In this document: one piece after another, positions 51,572 through 59,409 of the stretch
Position numbering within the stretch: position 1 is the stretch's first letter
Layout: the number at the start of each line of letters is the position of its first letter
Source of the DNA: JAAXHV01 sp965207165
Lineage (GTDB): Bacteria; Pseudomonadota; Gammaproteobacteria; Eutrophobiales; Eutrophobiaceae
Length of the DNA stretch: 64,000 nucleotides
Assembly: GCA_965207165.1 (NCBI GenBank)
Contig: OZ242265.1
Span: forward strand, 2,790,001-2,854,000
Direction: 5' to 3'
Translations under genes and position numbers: made by a program
Notes under the pieces: model-generated
Told to the model about the DNA's origin: nothing
What the model saw: the letters and a program-made list of their open reading frames with translations, nothing else
Database searches by the model: none

Positions 51572-51892
51572 ATGCCGAAAGTTACCTATATCGCATTCGA
51601 CGGTGAAGAAACGATAGTAGACGCCAAAGAAGGGATGAGCGTTATGCAATCCGCCGTTAATAACGGGGTTGATGGAATCGTTGCCGAATGCGGCGGCGCC
51701 TGCAGTTGCGCCACCTGTCACGTATATGTTGATGAGGCATGGTTCGAGAAGCTGCCGGAGGCGCAGGCAATGGAGAAGGAAATGCTGGACTTTGTCATGA
51801 GTCCGCAACCGACCAGCCGGCTGAGTTGCCAGATCAAGGTGACCGCTGAACTGGACGGCCTGGTTGTGAACACGCCTGAATCGCAGTATTGA
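51572..51892 (+). CDS. [2Fe-2S] ferredoxin, adrenodoxin/putidaredoxin type
   Basis: This 106-residue carrier has C40, C46, C49 (ECGGACSCATCHVYV) and C86 (RLSCQIKV), the cluster pattern of vertebrate-type ferredoxins that serve P450 and other hydroxylases. The start has GGAG and AGGAA sites nearby. It is 33 bases ahead of the ureidoglycolate-lyase-like gene. No P450 gene is in the window, so its electron partner could be the molybdenum hydroxylase, the AlkB-type enzymes or a system elsewhere. It is distinct in type from the plant-type ferredoxin at 44137. Confidence 0.93.
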   Translation: MPKVTYIAFDGEETIVDAKEGMSVMQSAVNNGVDGIVAECGGACSCATCHVYVDEAWFEKLPEAQAMEKEMLDFVMSPQPTSRLSCQIKVTAELDGLVVNTPESQY

Positions 51893-51924
51893 CGTATACC
51901 GGGAGTTTTCAACGGTAACCCTGC

Positions 51925-52452
51925 TTGGCCAGACTCCCGCAAGTCATTGCCGAACCCTTGAGCGCTGAGGCGTTTCGCCCGTTTGGACAAGTATTGGAAG
52001 GCCTGGCCGAACCAGGGCGTAAATCCTTCAACGAGTTCCTGGAAAACGCCCGGTTAAACGCCGGTGTTGACCTGTCAATCGCTACCATCGAACCCGCTGA
52101 CGCCTGGCCGATGCGAGTGAAGGTACTGGAACGACACCCCCATTCCAGCCAGACATTCATCCCGGTCAACGCAGCCAGGTACCTGGTGATCGTAGCGCCC
52201 GATAAATCCGATGGCAGTCCGGACCTGGAACGGGCCAGATGTTTCCTGGCAGACGGCAGGCAAGGCATCACTTACCGGCGCGGACTCTGGCATCACGACA
52301 TGACTGTTCTTGATGATACGGCAGAAATGGCGATCCTGATGTGGTGCGACGGCGGCAGTGACGACGAAGAGTTACTGGAAATTGATACGCCGTTTGAAGT
52401 GTCGTTACCGGTTGATTCCCAGCCGGCTCCCGCAGCAAAACCCGCGGCATAA
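51925..52452 (+). CDS. Ureidoglycolate lyase-family protein (AllA-like)
   Basis: This 175-residue cupin-fold protein matches ureidoglycolate lyase: EPLSAEAFRPFGQVLE, VKVLERHPHSSQTFIPVNAARYLVIVAP, ARCFLADGRQGITYRRGLWHHDMTVL. The HPHSSQTF and GxWHH segments hold family active-site residues. In purine catabolism the enzyme splits ureidoglycolate to glyoxylate and urea. No ATG is near; TTG at 51925 is the likely start. The stop overlaps the start of the molybdenum hydroxylase small subunit as TAATG. That coupling links it to oxidation of a purine or related N-heterocycle, although allantoinase genes are not seen. Confidence 0.85.
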   Translation: MARLPQVIAEPLSAEAFRPFGQVLEGLAEPGRKSFNEFLENARLNAGVDLSIATIEPADAWPMRVKVLERHPHSSQTFIPVNAARYLVIVAPDKSDGSPDLERARCFLADGRQGITYRRGLWHHDMTVLDDTAEMAILMWCDGGSDDEELLEIDTPFEVSLPVDSQPAPAAKPAA

Positions 52453-52919
52453 TGAAACAACTGCTTAATATCGATGTAAACGGTGAGGCGCACGAGATTG
52501 CCGTTGAACCTTATGCGACCTTACTCGATGTATTACGCGAACAACTGGGCATCACGGGTCCGAAACGCGGTTGTGATACAGGGGGGTGCGGCTGTTGTAC
52601 AGTGCTGATTAACGGCAGGGCACATTATTCCTGCATGGCTTATGCTGCAACGGCGCAGGATAAGGCGATCACCACCATCGAAGGCCTGGTGAACGGCGCT
52701 GAACTCCATCCGCTGCAACAGGCCTTCGTCGATCACGGCGCAGTACAGTGTGGCTACTGCAGCAGCGGTTTTATCATGGCGGCCAAGGAACTGCTGGACA
52801 AAAACCGGAATCCGACCGGGGCTGAAATCAGGCAGGCAATCGCCGGAAATCTTTGCCGCTGTACCGGTTATACAAAGATAGTTGATGCCATTGAAGCCGC
52901 GGCAGCGGCAGTGTCATGA
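52452..52919 (+). CDS. Molybdenum hydroxylase small [2Fe-2S] subunit
   Basis: This 155-residue subunit binds two [2Fe-2S] clusters. The first is in GCDTGGCGCCTVL with C41, C46, C49 and C61, plant-ferredoxin-like; the second uses C100-x2-C103 (QCGYCSSGF) and C135-x-C137 (NLCRCTGY). It belongs to the xanthine-dehydrogenase/CO-dehydrogenase family (CoxS/IorA-like). The start codon overlaps the upstream stop. The large subunit follows 16 bases later. There is no FAD-binding medium subunit in between or nearby, so electrons must leave to another carrier. Confidence 0.94.
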   Translation: MKQLLNIDVNGEAHEIAVEPYATLLDVLREQLGITGPKRGCDTGGCGCCTVLINGRAHYSCMAYAATAQDKAITTIEGLVNGAELHPLQQAFVDHGAVQCGYCSSGFIMAAKELLDKNRNPTGAEIRQAIAGNLCRCTGYTKIVDAIEAAAAAVS

Positions 52920-52935
52920 CAGGAACCTGAAAACC

Positions 52936-55263
52936 ATGCCGGAGACAAGCTATATCGGGGCGGGTATCCCGAATATCGATGCTTATGACAAGGTTGTGGG
53001 AGGCCGGGGTTACCCGGTTAATGTCTCACTTCCGGGGATGCTGCATGGAAAGCTGCTGCGCAGCTTTTACCCGCATGCAAACATCATCTCCATCGATACC
53101 TCCGAGGCGGCGAAGTTACCGGGGGTCAAGTCGATACTCACTGCTGATGATGTGCCGCAGAAGAAATTCAACCCCATTTATTTCATGCCGGTGATGGCCC
53201 TGGGCGCCAACCACGATATGGATATTCTCAACCGCACGGTGCGTTATTCCGGCCAGCCCATCGCAGCCGTCGCGGCCACTTCCCCGGAGATCGCGCAACG
53301 GGCCCTGGAACTGATTGACGTCGAATACGAAGAACTGCCGGCGCTATTCACAACCGATGAGGCAATGGCGGACGGCGCCGTGGGGTTGCATGATTACACC
53401 GAAAACAATATTGCCAAGCACCCTTATTTTGAGACCGGCGACGTGGACGCCGCGCTGGCAGAGGCAGACCATGTCTTTGAACACACCTACCAGACCCAGC
53501 GCGTGCACACCTGTTACCTGGAGCCGCGCATGGTTGTAGTCGATGCCGACACGCAGGGGAACCTCACCGTTTACAGTTCCAACCAGCACTTGTTCGGGCT
53601 CAGGGAAAAACTGGCTTTTGTGCTGGATATGCCGGTAAGCAAGGTCCGGGTCGTCAAGCCACCGTATATCGGCGGCGGTTTCGGCGGCAAACTGGATCTC
53701 GGCTATATCGAACCGCTGGCGGCGATCATGAGCCGGCGCACCGGCAGGCCGGTAAAGTTCGTGCACACGCGCGCCGAGGATTTCATTACCGGCGCGCGCA
53801 ACCCGGTCAACCTCAAGCTGACAACCGCGGTTAACAACGACGGCGCCATAACCGCACGCTGCGGCAAAAGCACCTTTGATGCGGGCGCGTATGCCACCCA
53901 TGGCTCCACGGTCATCATGGTCCACGGCCTGTTCGGATTCATGTACACGTACAACTGCCCGAACCGGCGCTGGGAGGGAATCTCAGTACATACCAACAAC
54001 ATGATCAGCGGCGGTTATCGCGGTTACGGCGCGCCCCAGGCTGCCTTTGCCGTTGAATCACAACTGGATGAAATCTGTACGGAAACGGGCCTGGATCCAC
54101 TTGAAATCAGGATAAAAAACAGCCATCGCGAGGGTGAGCAACACCCGGTATTCAACCAGACATTTACCACTTACCGCTTCGAAGAGTGTATCAGGCAAGG
54201 CGCCGGGCGCATCGGCTGGGAACGGCGCACGCCGCCCAATTCAGACCCGGGCGCCAGGCAGCGCGGGCTGGGCATGGCCTGCGTCCCGACCTGGACGTCC
54301 AACTGTACCGGCCAACCTGACTTGTACGAGCATTCCGGCGCCGTGGTGAAACTCAACCCTGACGGCTCTGCCGATATAGGAACGGCCTGTATCGATATCG
54401 GTTCCGGTCAAAACACCGTGTTTTCCCAGATGGTTGCCGAGGAACTGGGCATCCCGCTCGAGCAGGTCAGGATGAGTAGCGTGGATACCGGCAACGTCCC
54501 GTTCGACGCCCCCACCCATGCCAGCCGCGGCACCTATGCGGCAGGCGGCGCGGTAAAAGCGGCGGCGGCCGATGCAAAAACGAAGCTGTTTGCCGTGGCT
54601 GCGACCATGCTCGAAGCCAGTCCCGGAGACCTTGACTCGCGCGCCGGGAAGATCTACGTCAAGGGCAGTGAAGCCAGATCCGTGACTGTTCAGGAGGTGG
54701 CCGCGCGCGCGGATTCCCCCCTGGTGCAGGTAACTGCGCAGGGTCCGCAGACAGATTCAACGCCGTTTCGCGGGACAATCATCGGCGTTTCCAGCCTCAA
54801 CCCGAAGATCACGCCCATACCTTGCGGCGCCATGTTCGTGGAAGTGGAAGTGGATACCGATACCGGCGAGGTCAAGGTGGAACGTGTTGTCTATGCCCAC
54901 GATATCGGCAGGGTCATCAATCCTGTTACCGCCGAAGGGCAGGTCGAAGGCGCGGTACAGCAGGGGATTGGTTATGCGCTGATGGAGCACATGCAGTTCG
55001 ACCCCGCTTCCGGCGCTTGCCTGTCTGCGGACTTCCTGGATTACAAGATGCCGACCGCCATGGAGATGCCGGATAAAATTGAAACCATCTTTATCGAATC
55101 CATGGAAGAGACCGGCCCGTTCGGCGCAAAGAGTCTTGCGGAATGTTGTTTGATCGTGCCTGCTCCCGCCATTGCCAATGCCGTGTATAACGCGGTTGGC
55201 GTACGCGTCAGGGAATTGCCGATTACCCCTGAAAAGGTATTAACCGGTCTCGGCAAGCTGTAA
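52936..55263 (+). CDS. Molybdenum hydroxylase large (molybdopterin) subunit
   Basis: Read from ATG 52936, this 775-residue protein is the catalytic subunit of a xanthine-dehydrogenase-family enzyme. It has the Moco-binding glycine motif PPYIGGGFGGKLDLGYIEP, SGGYRGYGAPQAAFAVESQLDEI and the base Glu motif GPFGAKSLAE near the C-terminus. N-terminal GIPNIDAYDKVVGGRGYPVNVSLPGMLHGKLLRS is typical. The reaction is hydroxylation of an aldehyde or N-heterocycle with water as oxygen donor. The two-subunit architecture with no FAD subunit is like isoquinoline-1-oxidoreductase or aldehyde oxidoreductase groups. An AllA-like gene in the same unit hints at purine-like substrates. Confidence 0.94.
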   Translation: MPETSYIGAGIPNIDAYDKVVGGRGYPVNVSLPGMLHGKLLRSFYPHANIISIDTSEAAKLPGVKSILTADDVPQKKFNPIYFMPVMALGANHDMDILNRTVRYSGQPIAAVAATSPEIAQRALELIDVEYEELPALFTTDEAMADGAVGLHDYTENNIAKHPYFETGDVDAALAEADHVFEHTYQTQRVHTCYLEPRMVVVDADTQGNLTVYSSNQHLFGLREKLAFVLDMPVSKVRVVKPPYIGGGFGGKLDLGYIEPLAAIMSRRTGRPVKFVHTRAEDFITGARNPVNLKLTTAVNNDGAITARCGKSTFDAGAYATHGSTVIMVHGLFGFMYTYNCPNRRWEGISVHTNNMISGGYRGYGAPQAAFAVESQLDEICTETGLDPLEIRIKNSHREGEQHPVFNQTFTTYRFEECIRQGAGRIGWERRTPPNSDPGARQRGLGMACVPTWTSNCTGQPDLYEHSGAVVKLNPDGSADIGTACIDIGSGQNTVFSQMVAEELGIPLEQVRMSSVDTGNVPFDAPTHASRGTYAAGGAVKAAAADAKTKLFAVAATMLEASPGDLDSRAGKIYVKGSEARSVTVQEVAARADSPLVQVTAQGPQTDSTPFRGTIIGVSSLNPKITPIPCGAMFVEVEVDTDTGEVKVERVVYAHDIGRVINPVTAEGQVEGAVQQGIGYALMEHMQFDPASGACLSADFLDYKMPTAMEMPDKIETIFIESMEETGPFGAKSLAECCLIVPAPAIANAVYNAVGVRVRELPITPEKVLTGLGKL

Positions 55264-55278
55264 CGCCGGCGCCGGCAG

Positions 55279-56484
55279 TTAAACCCGCTCGATAACGACG
55301 GCAATACCCTGGCCGATGCCGATGCACATGGTAATGAGTGCGTAACGGCCCTCGATTTTTTCCAGTTGCCGCAACGCGGTGAGGATCAGCCGTCCCCCGG
55401 ATGCCCCCAGCGGATGGCCGATACTGATGGCGCCGCCGTTCGGGTTCACCCGTTCGTCCTGAAAGTCAACCTGCAGTTGCTTCAGGCAACCCAGTACCTG
55501 GGTGGCAAAGGCCTCGTTGACCTCTATGACATCCATGTCGGCCAAGGACAGTCCCGCACGCTGCAAGGCCTTCTGTGATGCAGGCACGGGGCCTATTCCC
55601 ATCACCCGCGGTTCGACACCGGCGACGGCCCCGGAGAGAATACGCGCACGCGGGGTCAGGCCCAGCTTCCTGCCGATGTCTTCGTTCCCCAGCAACAGGG
55701 CAACCGCGCCGTCATTGATGCCCGAGGCATTGCCGGCAGTGACGACGCCGTCTTCAAACAAGGCCGGCAACGTTGATAGTTTTTCCAGCGTGGTGCCAGG
55801 CCGGGGGTGTTCATCGGCCGTCACCTTGACGGGCGGGTCCTTGCGCCGTTTCGCCGGGACTTCTATTTCCATAAGTTCCCCGTCATAAAAACCGGCATTC
55901 TTTGCTCCCTCGTATTTCTGTTGTGAGGCAAAGGCGAAGGCATCGCTGTCTTCACGGCTGATATTGAAGTCCCTGGCCAGGTTGTCCGCGGTCTGCGGCA
56001 TGGCATCGTCCCCGTATTGCTTGAGCAGCCGTTTATTGGGAAAGCGCCAGCCAAGAAGGGAGTCGTACATCTGCTGGTTGCGGTCAAAACTGGTCTCCGC
56101 CTTGCCCAGTACCCAGGGTGAGCGGCTCATACTCTCCACACCACCGGAGATAAACAACTGCCCCTGCCCGCAACTGATGGCGCGGGACGCGTCCAGTGTC
56201 GCTGCCGCCCCGCTGCCGCACAGGCGGTTGACAGTCACGCCGCCGACCGAGGTGTGCATGCCGGCCAGCAGCGCGGCATTGCGCGCCACGTTGCGGCTGT
56301 CTTCACCCGCCTGGTTGGTATTGCCGAAGACTACGTCCTCCACCAGGCTGCTCTCAATGCCGTACCTGTCCAGCAGGGCCTTGATGACGGCTGCCGCCAG
56401 GTCGTCCGGCCGTTTCACCGACAGGCCGCCCCCGAAACGGCCGAATGGCGACCGGATACCGTCGTAAATTACTGCATTATTCAT
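55279..56484 (-). CDS. Acetyl-CoA acyltransferase (thiolase), 3-oxoadipyl-CoA-thiolase-like
   Basis: This 401-residue enzyme has the three thiolase catalytic sites: C89 (VNRLCGSGAAA), H357 (SIGHPLGASGGR) and C387 (TMCIGIGQG). The length and the QQMYDSLLGWRFPN insert are like PcaF/PaaJ thiolases, which cleave 3-oxoadipyl-CoA to succinyl-CoA and acetyl-CoA, but fatty-acyl thiolases are possible. It is convergent with the molybdenum hydroxylase and divergent from the flavin monooxygenase, with a 200-base gap. Start ATG 56484. Confidence 0.93.
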   Translation of the reverse strand: MNNAVIYDGIRSPFGRFGGGLSVKRPDDLAAAVIKALLDRYGIESSLVEDVVFGNTNQAGEDSRNVARNAALLAGMHTSVGGVTVNRLCGSGAAATLDASRAISCGQGQLFISGGVESMSRSPWVLGKAETSFDRNQQMYDSLLGWRFPNKRLLKQYGDDAMPQTADNLARDFNISREDSDAFAFASQQKYEGAKNAGFYDGELMEIEVPAKRRKDPPVKVTADEHPRPGTTLEKLSTLPALFEDGVVTAGNASGINDGAVALLLGNEDIGRKLGLTPRARILSGAVAGVEPRVMGIGPVPASQKALQRAGLSLADMDVIEVNEAFATQVLGCLKQLQVDFQDERVNPNGGAISIGHPLGASGGRLILTALRQLEKIEGRYALITMCIGIGQGIAVVIERV

Positions 56485-56613
56485 ATTCCATATCCCATTG
56501 TTAACGTCTGCCTATTATACATGCCGAAGGCCATCGCCCGGCGAAACACCTCACCGGCGCCGTGACAAACCAGTATAGTGGTGAGGTGCCGGGCTGAAAT
56601 TCGATCGGCTGAT

Positions 56614-56629
56614 GTGCTATAAATAGCAC
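56614..56629. promoter_or_regulatory. Palindrome upstream of the tail-anchored monooxygenase
   Basis: GTGCTATAAATAGCAC has perfect seven-base arms around AA and lies 56 bases before the start of the flavin monooxygenase, in the gap shared with the divergent thiolase. It suits an operator for a dimeric regulator. No regulator is coded nearby. Confidence 0.35.
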
Positions 56630-56684
56630 GCGGGTTTGTTAATCCGTATTATCAGGTCAATCAGTACAGACATCGGGAGAAAAT

Positions 56685-58292
56685 ATGAACGGACATGCAG
56701 GTGCAATGCCGGCGACTGCGGAAAAAAGCGATACAAACACTGGCCCGGCGCAACGGGTCGGCATCATAGGCGCCGGCATTTCCGGTCTCGTCACGGCCAA
56801 GATCTTCCTGGAAAACGGCTTCGATGTCCTTGTCTTCGAAAAGGAAGCCGGCCTCGGCGGGGTCTGGGCGCTTACCCGGACCTATCCCGGGTTGCGCGCC
56901 AATACCGCAAAGGAAACGTATAGCCTGACCGATTACCCCTACCCGGCGACCACGAGCGGGTACCCGGTCGCGGAAGAAGTGCGGGCACACCTGGAATCCT
57001 ACGCGGAGCATTTCGGTTTGTATCCCCGTATCAAGTTCAATAACGAGGTGGTTCACCTTGCCGGGATCGATGGTGACGGCAACCAGGGTTTCAGCCTGAC
57101 CGCGCGCTCGACGATCGATGAAAACGAAGAGAGTAATTTCGAATTTGATTTTGTCGTGATTTGCTCGGGGGCCTTTTCCATGCCCTTCATGCCGGATCTA
57201 CCCGGCAGGGAGAGTTTCAGGGGGTTGGTGCGTCACTCGAGCGAATGGATCCATCCCTCTGTTGCGGACGTACGGCGGGTAGTCGTCATAGGCGCCGGCA
57301 AATCCGCCCTGGATTGCGCCGCGTGGGCGGCCCGCGAAGGAAAAACGTCCACCATCGTATTCCGCAAGCCGCACTGGATGGTGCCGCGCTACCTGCCCGG
57401 CGGCGCCCGCAGCGATCTGCGGTTCATCTCGCGCTTTACCGAGTTGTTCGTCAATTACCCGTACCGTCCCTGGAACGAAAAGCTTTTGCACGGCCCGGGC
57501 AAACCGATCGTATGGCTCGGGTGGACCCTGTTGAGCGCCATTGTGCCCCGCGCCCTGGGCATGCCCGCGCTAATGGTCCCTGAACATAAATTACCCACCG
57601 GCTTCGAAAGCGTGGGGCAGGTGGACGATTTCTTTGAACTGCTGAACGACGACGCCATCAGCGCCGTACGCGCCGGCGTCAAACGGTTTTACGACGCAGG
57701 TGTCGAACTTGATGATGGAACACAGATAGAAGCAGACCTGGTCATCATGGGCACAGGCTGGCAGCGCGACCTGTCATTCCTGAGCGATGAATTGAGAGCG
57801 CAGGTACGCAAAAACGGCCGCTTCCATTTGTACCGGCGGATATTGCCGCCGCAACAGCAACGGCTGGCATTCAACGGGTTTTTCCCTACCCTTACCTGCC
57901 CGTTGTCCTCCGAAATAGGCGCGCACTGGACGGCGCAGTGTTTCAGCGGGAACATGGCCCTGCCCCCGGTCGAACAGATGGAGCAGGAAATTGAGCGTCT
58001 GGAAGACTGGGCAAAAGAACGGGTGCCGGACGCGCAGGACGGCGTGTTTACCGGGCCTTATATCTCGCATTATGTCGACCAACTGATGCGCGACATGGGC
58101 ATGCCCACCCCGCGTACAAGCAACTTTTTGAAAGAATACCTCGGCACTTTCCTGCCAGGCCGCTACGGCACGCTTGGACAGGAAATAAAAGCCGCCAGGG
58201 CAGGCACGCTCAAACGGCGCCCCTACCTCAGCAGCCTGCACGTGCTGGCTGCAATCATCGTCATCGTCATGATTGTGCTGCTTGCAGACTGA
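56685..58292 (+). CDS. Flavin-containing / Baeyer-Villiger-type monooxygenase with C-terminal membrane tail
   Basis: This 535-residue flavoprotein has an FAD motif (IIGAGISG, 27-34), the fingerprint FRGLVRHSSEW (178-188, the FxGxxxHxxxW type of Baeyer-Villiger and related monooxygenases) and a second Rossmann motif for NADP (VVIGAGKSALD, 200-210). It ends with a hydrophobic segment LHVLAAIIVIVMIVLLAD (about 518-535), which looks like a tail anchor to the membrane. Such enzymes insert one oxygen atom into ketones, amines or sulfides. The start has GGGAG upstream. The thiolase divergent to it may work further along the route; the substrate is not visible. Confidence 0.9.
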   Translation: MNGHAGAMPATAEKSDTNTGPAQRVGIIGAGISGLVTAKIFLENGFDVLVFEKEAGLGGVWALTRTYPGLRANTAKETYSLTDYPYPATTSGYPVAEEVRAHLESYAEHFGLYPRIKFNNEVVHLAGIDGDGNQGFSLTARSTIDENEESNFEFDFVVICSGAFSMPFMPDLPGRESFRGLVRHSSEWIHPSVADVRRVVVIGAGKSALDCAAWAAREGKTSTIVFRKPHWMVPRYLPGGARSDLRFISRFTELFVNYPYRPWNEKLLHGPGKPIVWLGWTLLSAIVPRALGMPALMVPEHKLPTGFESVGQVDDFFELLNDDAISAVRAGVKRFYDAGVELDDGTQIEADLVIMGTGWQRDLSFLSDELRAQVRKNGRFHLYRRILPPQQQRLAFNGFFPTLTCPLSSEIGAHWTAQCFSGNMALPPVEQMEQEIERLEDWAKERVPDAQDGVFTGPYISHYVDQLMRDMGMPTPRTSNFLKEYLGTFLPGRYGTLGQEIKAARAGTLKRRPYLSSLHVLAAIIVIVMIVLLAD

Positions 58293-58300
58293 GATATATA

Positions 58301-58348
58301 CCGGGAATCCCTGGTCAAGCCCGTCCGGGACTTGCCAGGGGTTCCCGG
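58301..58348. terminator. Bidirectional hairpin between convergent genes
   Basis: Arms at 58301-58319 and 58331-58348 pair with one bulge and one mismatch and an 11-base loop; they contain CCGGGAA and TTCCCGG. The hairpin lies 9 bases after the monooxygenase stop and 7 bases before the convergent dehydrogenase stop. It probably ends transcription from both sides. It lacks a long T-run. Confidence 0.65.
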
Positions 58349-58354
58349 GTTGCG

Positions 58355-59362
58355 TCAGTTGTTCTGCAGGACCACCTTGCCCATCTGGCCGAAGGACTCC
58401 AGCAACTTATGGGCGGCGACTGCCTCATCCATGGGCAAGACCCGGTCCACGACCGGTTCAATTTTTTGCTCGCCGACAAAATCCAGCATGGCCTTGAATT
58501 CGGCGTTGGATCCCATCATTGTTCCCTGTATGCGGGTCTGGTTGAAAAACAGCCGCGGTATTTCCAGCCCGGTAGAAGGGACGCCAAGGGTGGCGCCGAA
58601 GAATACAAACCGCCCTGCGGGCCTTAAGGTACTGAGAAGATTATTCACGTCGTCCCCGCCGGCACTGTCGATAATGGCGTTAAAACCGCCCGCCTGTTTT
58701 CTCAGCGCCTTATGGTAGTCCTGTTCGCGGTAGCTGATGCCCCCCGCCGCGCCGATAGCCCTGGCTTTTTCAATTTTCTCCTCTGACCCGCTGGTCACGT
58801 AAACCTCTGCGCCGAGGCTGCTGGCCCACTGGATGGCAAAAGTCGAAACGCCGCTGCCGGCGCCGGTAACCAGTACGGTGTGTCCCGCCTTAACCTCGGC
58901 CTGCGTCACGACGGCGCGCCAGGCCGTCAGGCCGGCCAGGGGCACCGCGGCTGCCTGTTCCCAACTCAAGTGCGCGGGCCTGGCGTAGACATCCGTAGCC
59001 GGGCAGCAGATATACTCGGCAAACGTACCCTGGTCCGGCATGCCCAACACGCGGAAATCCGGCCCGGAGACGGCCTCGCTGTCACCCCACTCCCGCGCCG
59101 GGTAGACCACCACCTCTTTACCTGCCAAAGCGCTGTCAACGCCCTCGCCGACGGCATCCACCGTACCGGCGCCGTCCGACCCGGCGATACAGGGCAGGGC
59201 CGTGCGCGGATACCTGCCGATGGTGATCCAGTAGTCGCGCCGGTTCAGCGCGGAATTCTGCAGCCTTACCCGTACCTCACCCGGTCCCGGGGCGGGCGTA
59301 TCTACCTCTTTTATCTTCAGGTTATCAGGACCGCCAAGTTCTTCTAATACAATCGCCTTCAT
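58355..59362 (-). CDS. Medium-chain dehydrogenase/reductase (zinc-binding-dehydrogenase family)
   Basis: From ATG 59362 (AAGGAG upstream) this is a 335-residue cytoplasmic enzyme. It has KAIVLEELGGPDNLKIKEVDTPAPGPGEVRVRLQNSALNRRDYWITIGRYPRTALPCIAGSDGAGTV and the cofactor motif VLVTGAGSGVSTFAIQWASSLGAEVYVTSG. It resembles NAD(P)H-dependent quinone/enone reductases of the MDR superfamily; structural zinc Cys are not evident. It is convergent with the flavin monooxygenase and divergent from the amidohydrolase gene by 47 bases. Substrate unknown. Confidence 0.88.
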   Translation of the reverse strand: MKAIVLEELGGPDNLKIKEVDTPAPGPGEVRVRLQNSALNRRDYWITIGRYPRTALPCIAGSDGAGTVDAVGEGVDSALAGKEVVVYPAREWGDSEAVSGPDFRVLGMPDQGTFAEYICCPATDVYARPAHLSWEQAAAVPLAGLTAWRAVVTQAEVKAGHTVLVTGAGSGVSTFAIQWASSLGAEVYVTSGSEEKIEKARAIGAAGGISYREQDYHKALRKQAGGFNAIIDSAGGDDVNNLLSTLRPAGRFVFFGATLGVPSTGLEIPRLFFNQTRIQGTMMGSNAEFKAMLDFVGEQKIEPVVDRVLPMDEAVAAHKLLESFGQMGKVVLQNN

Positions 59363-59409
59363 ACTGTGCTCCTTATTTGCTTTTTTTTTGAATAGCTCAA
59401 TAATGTAGC

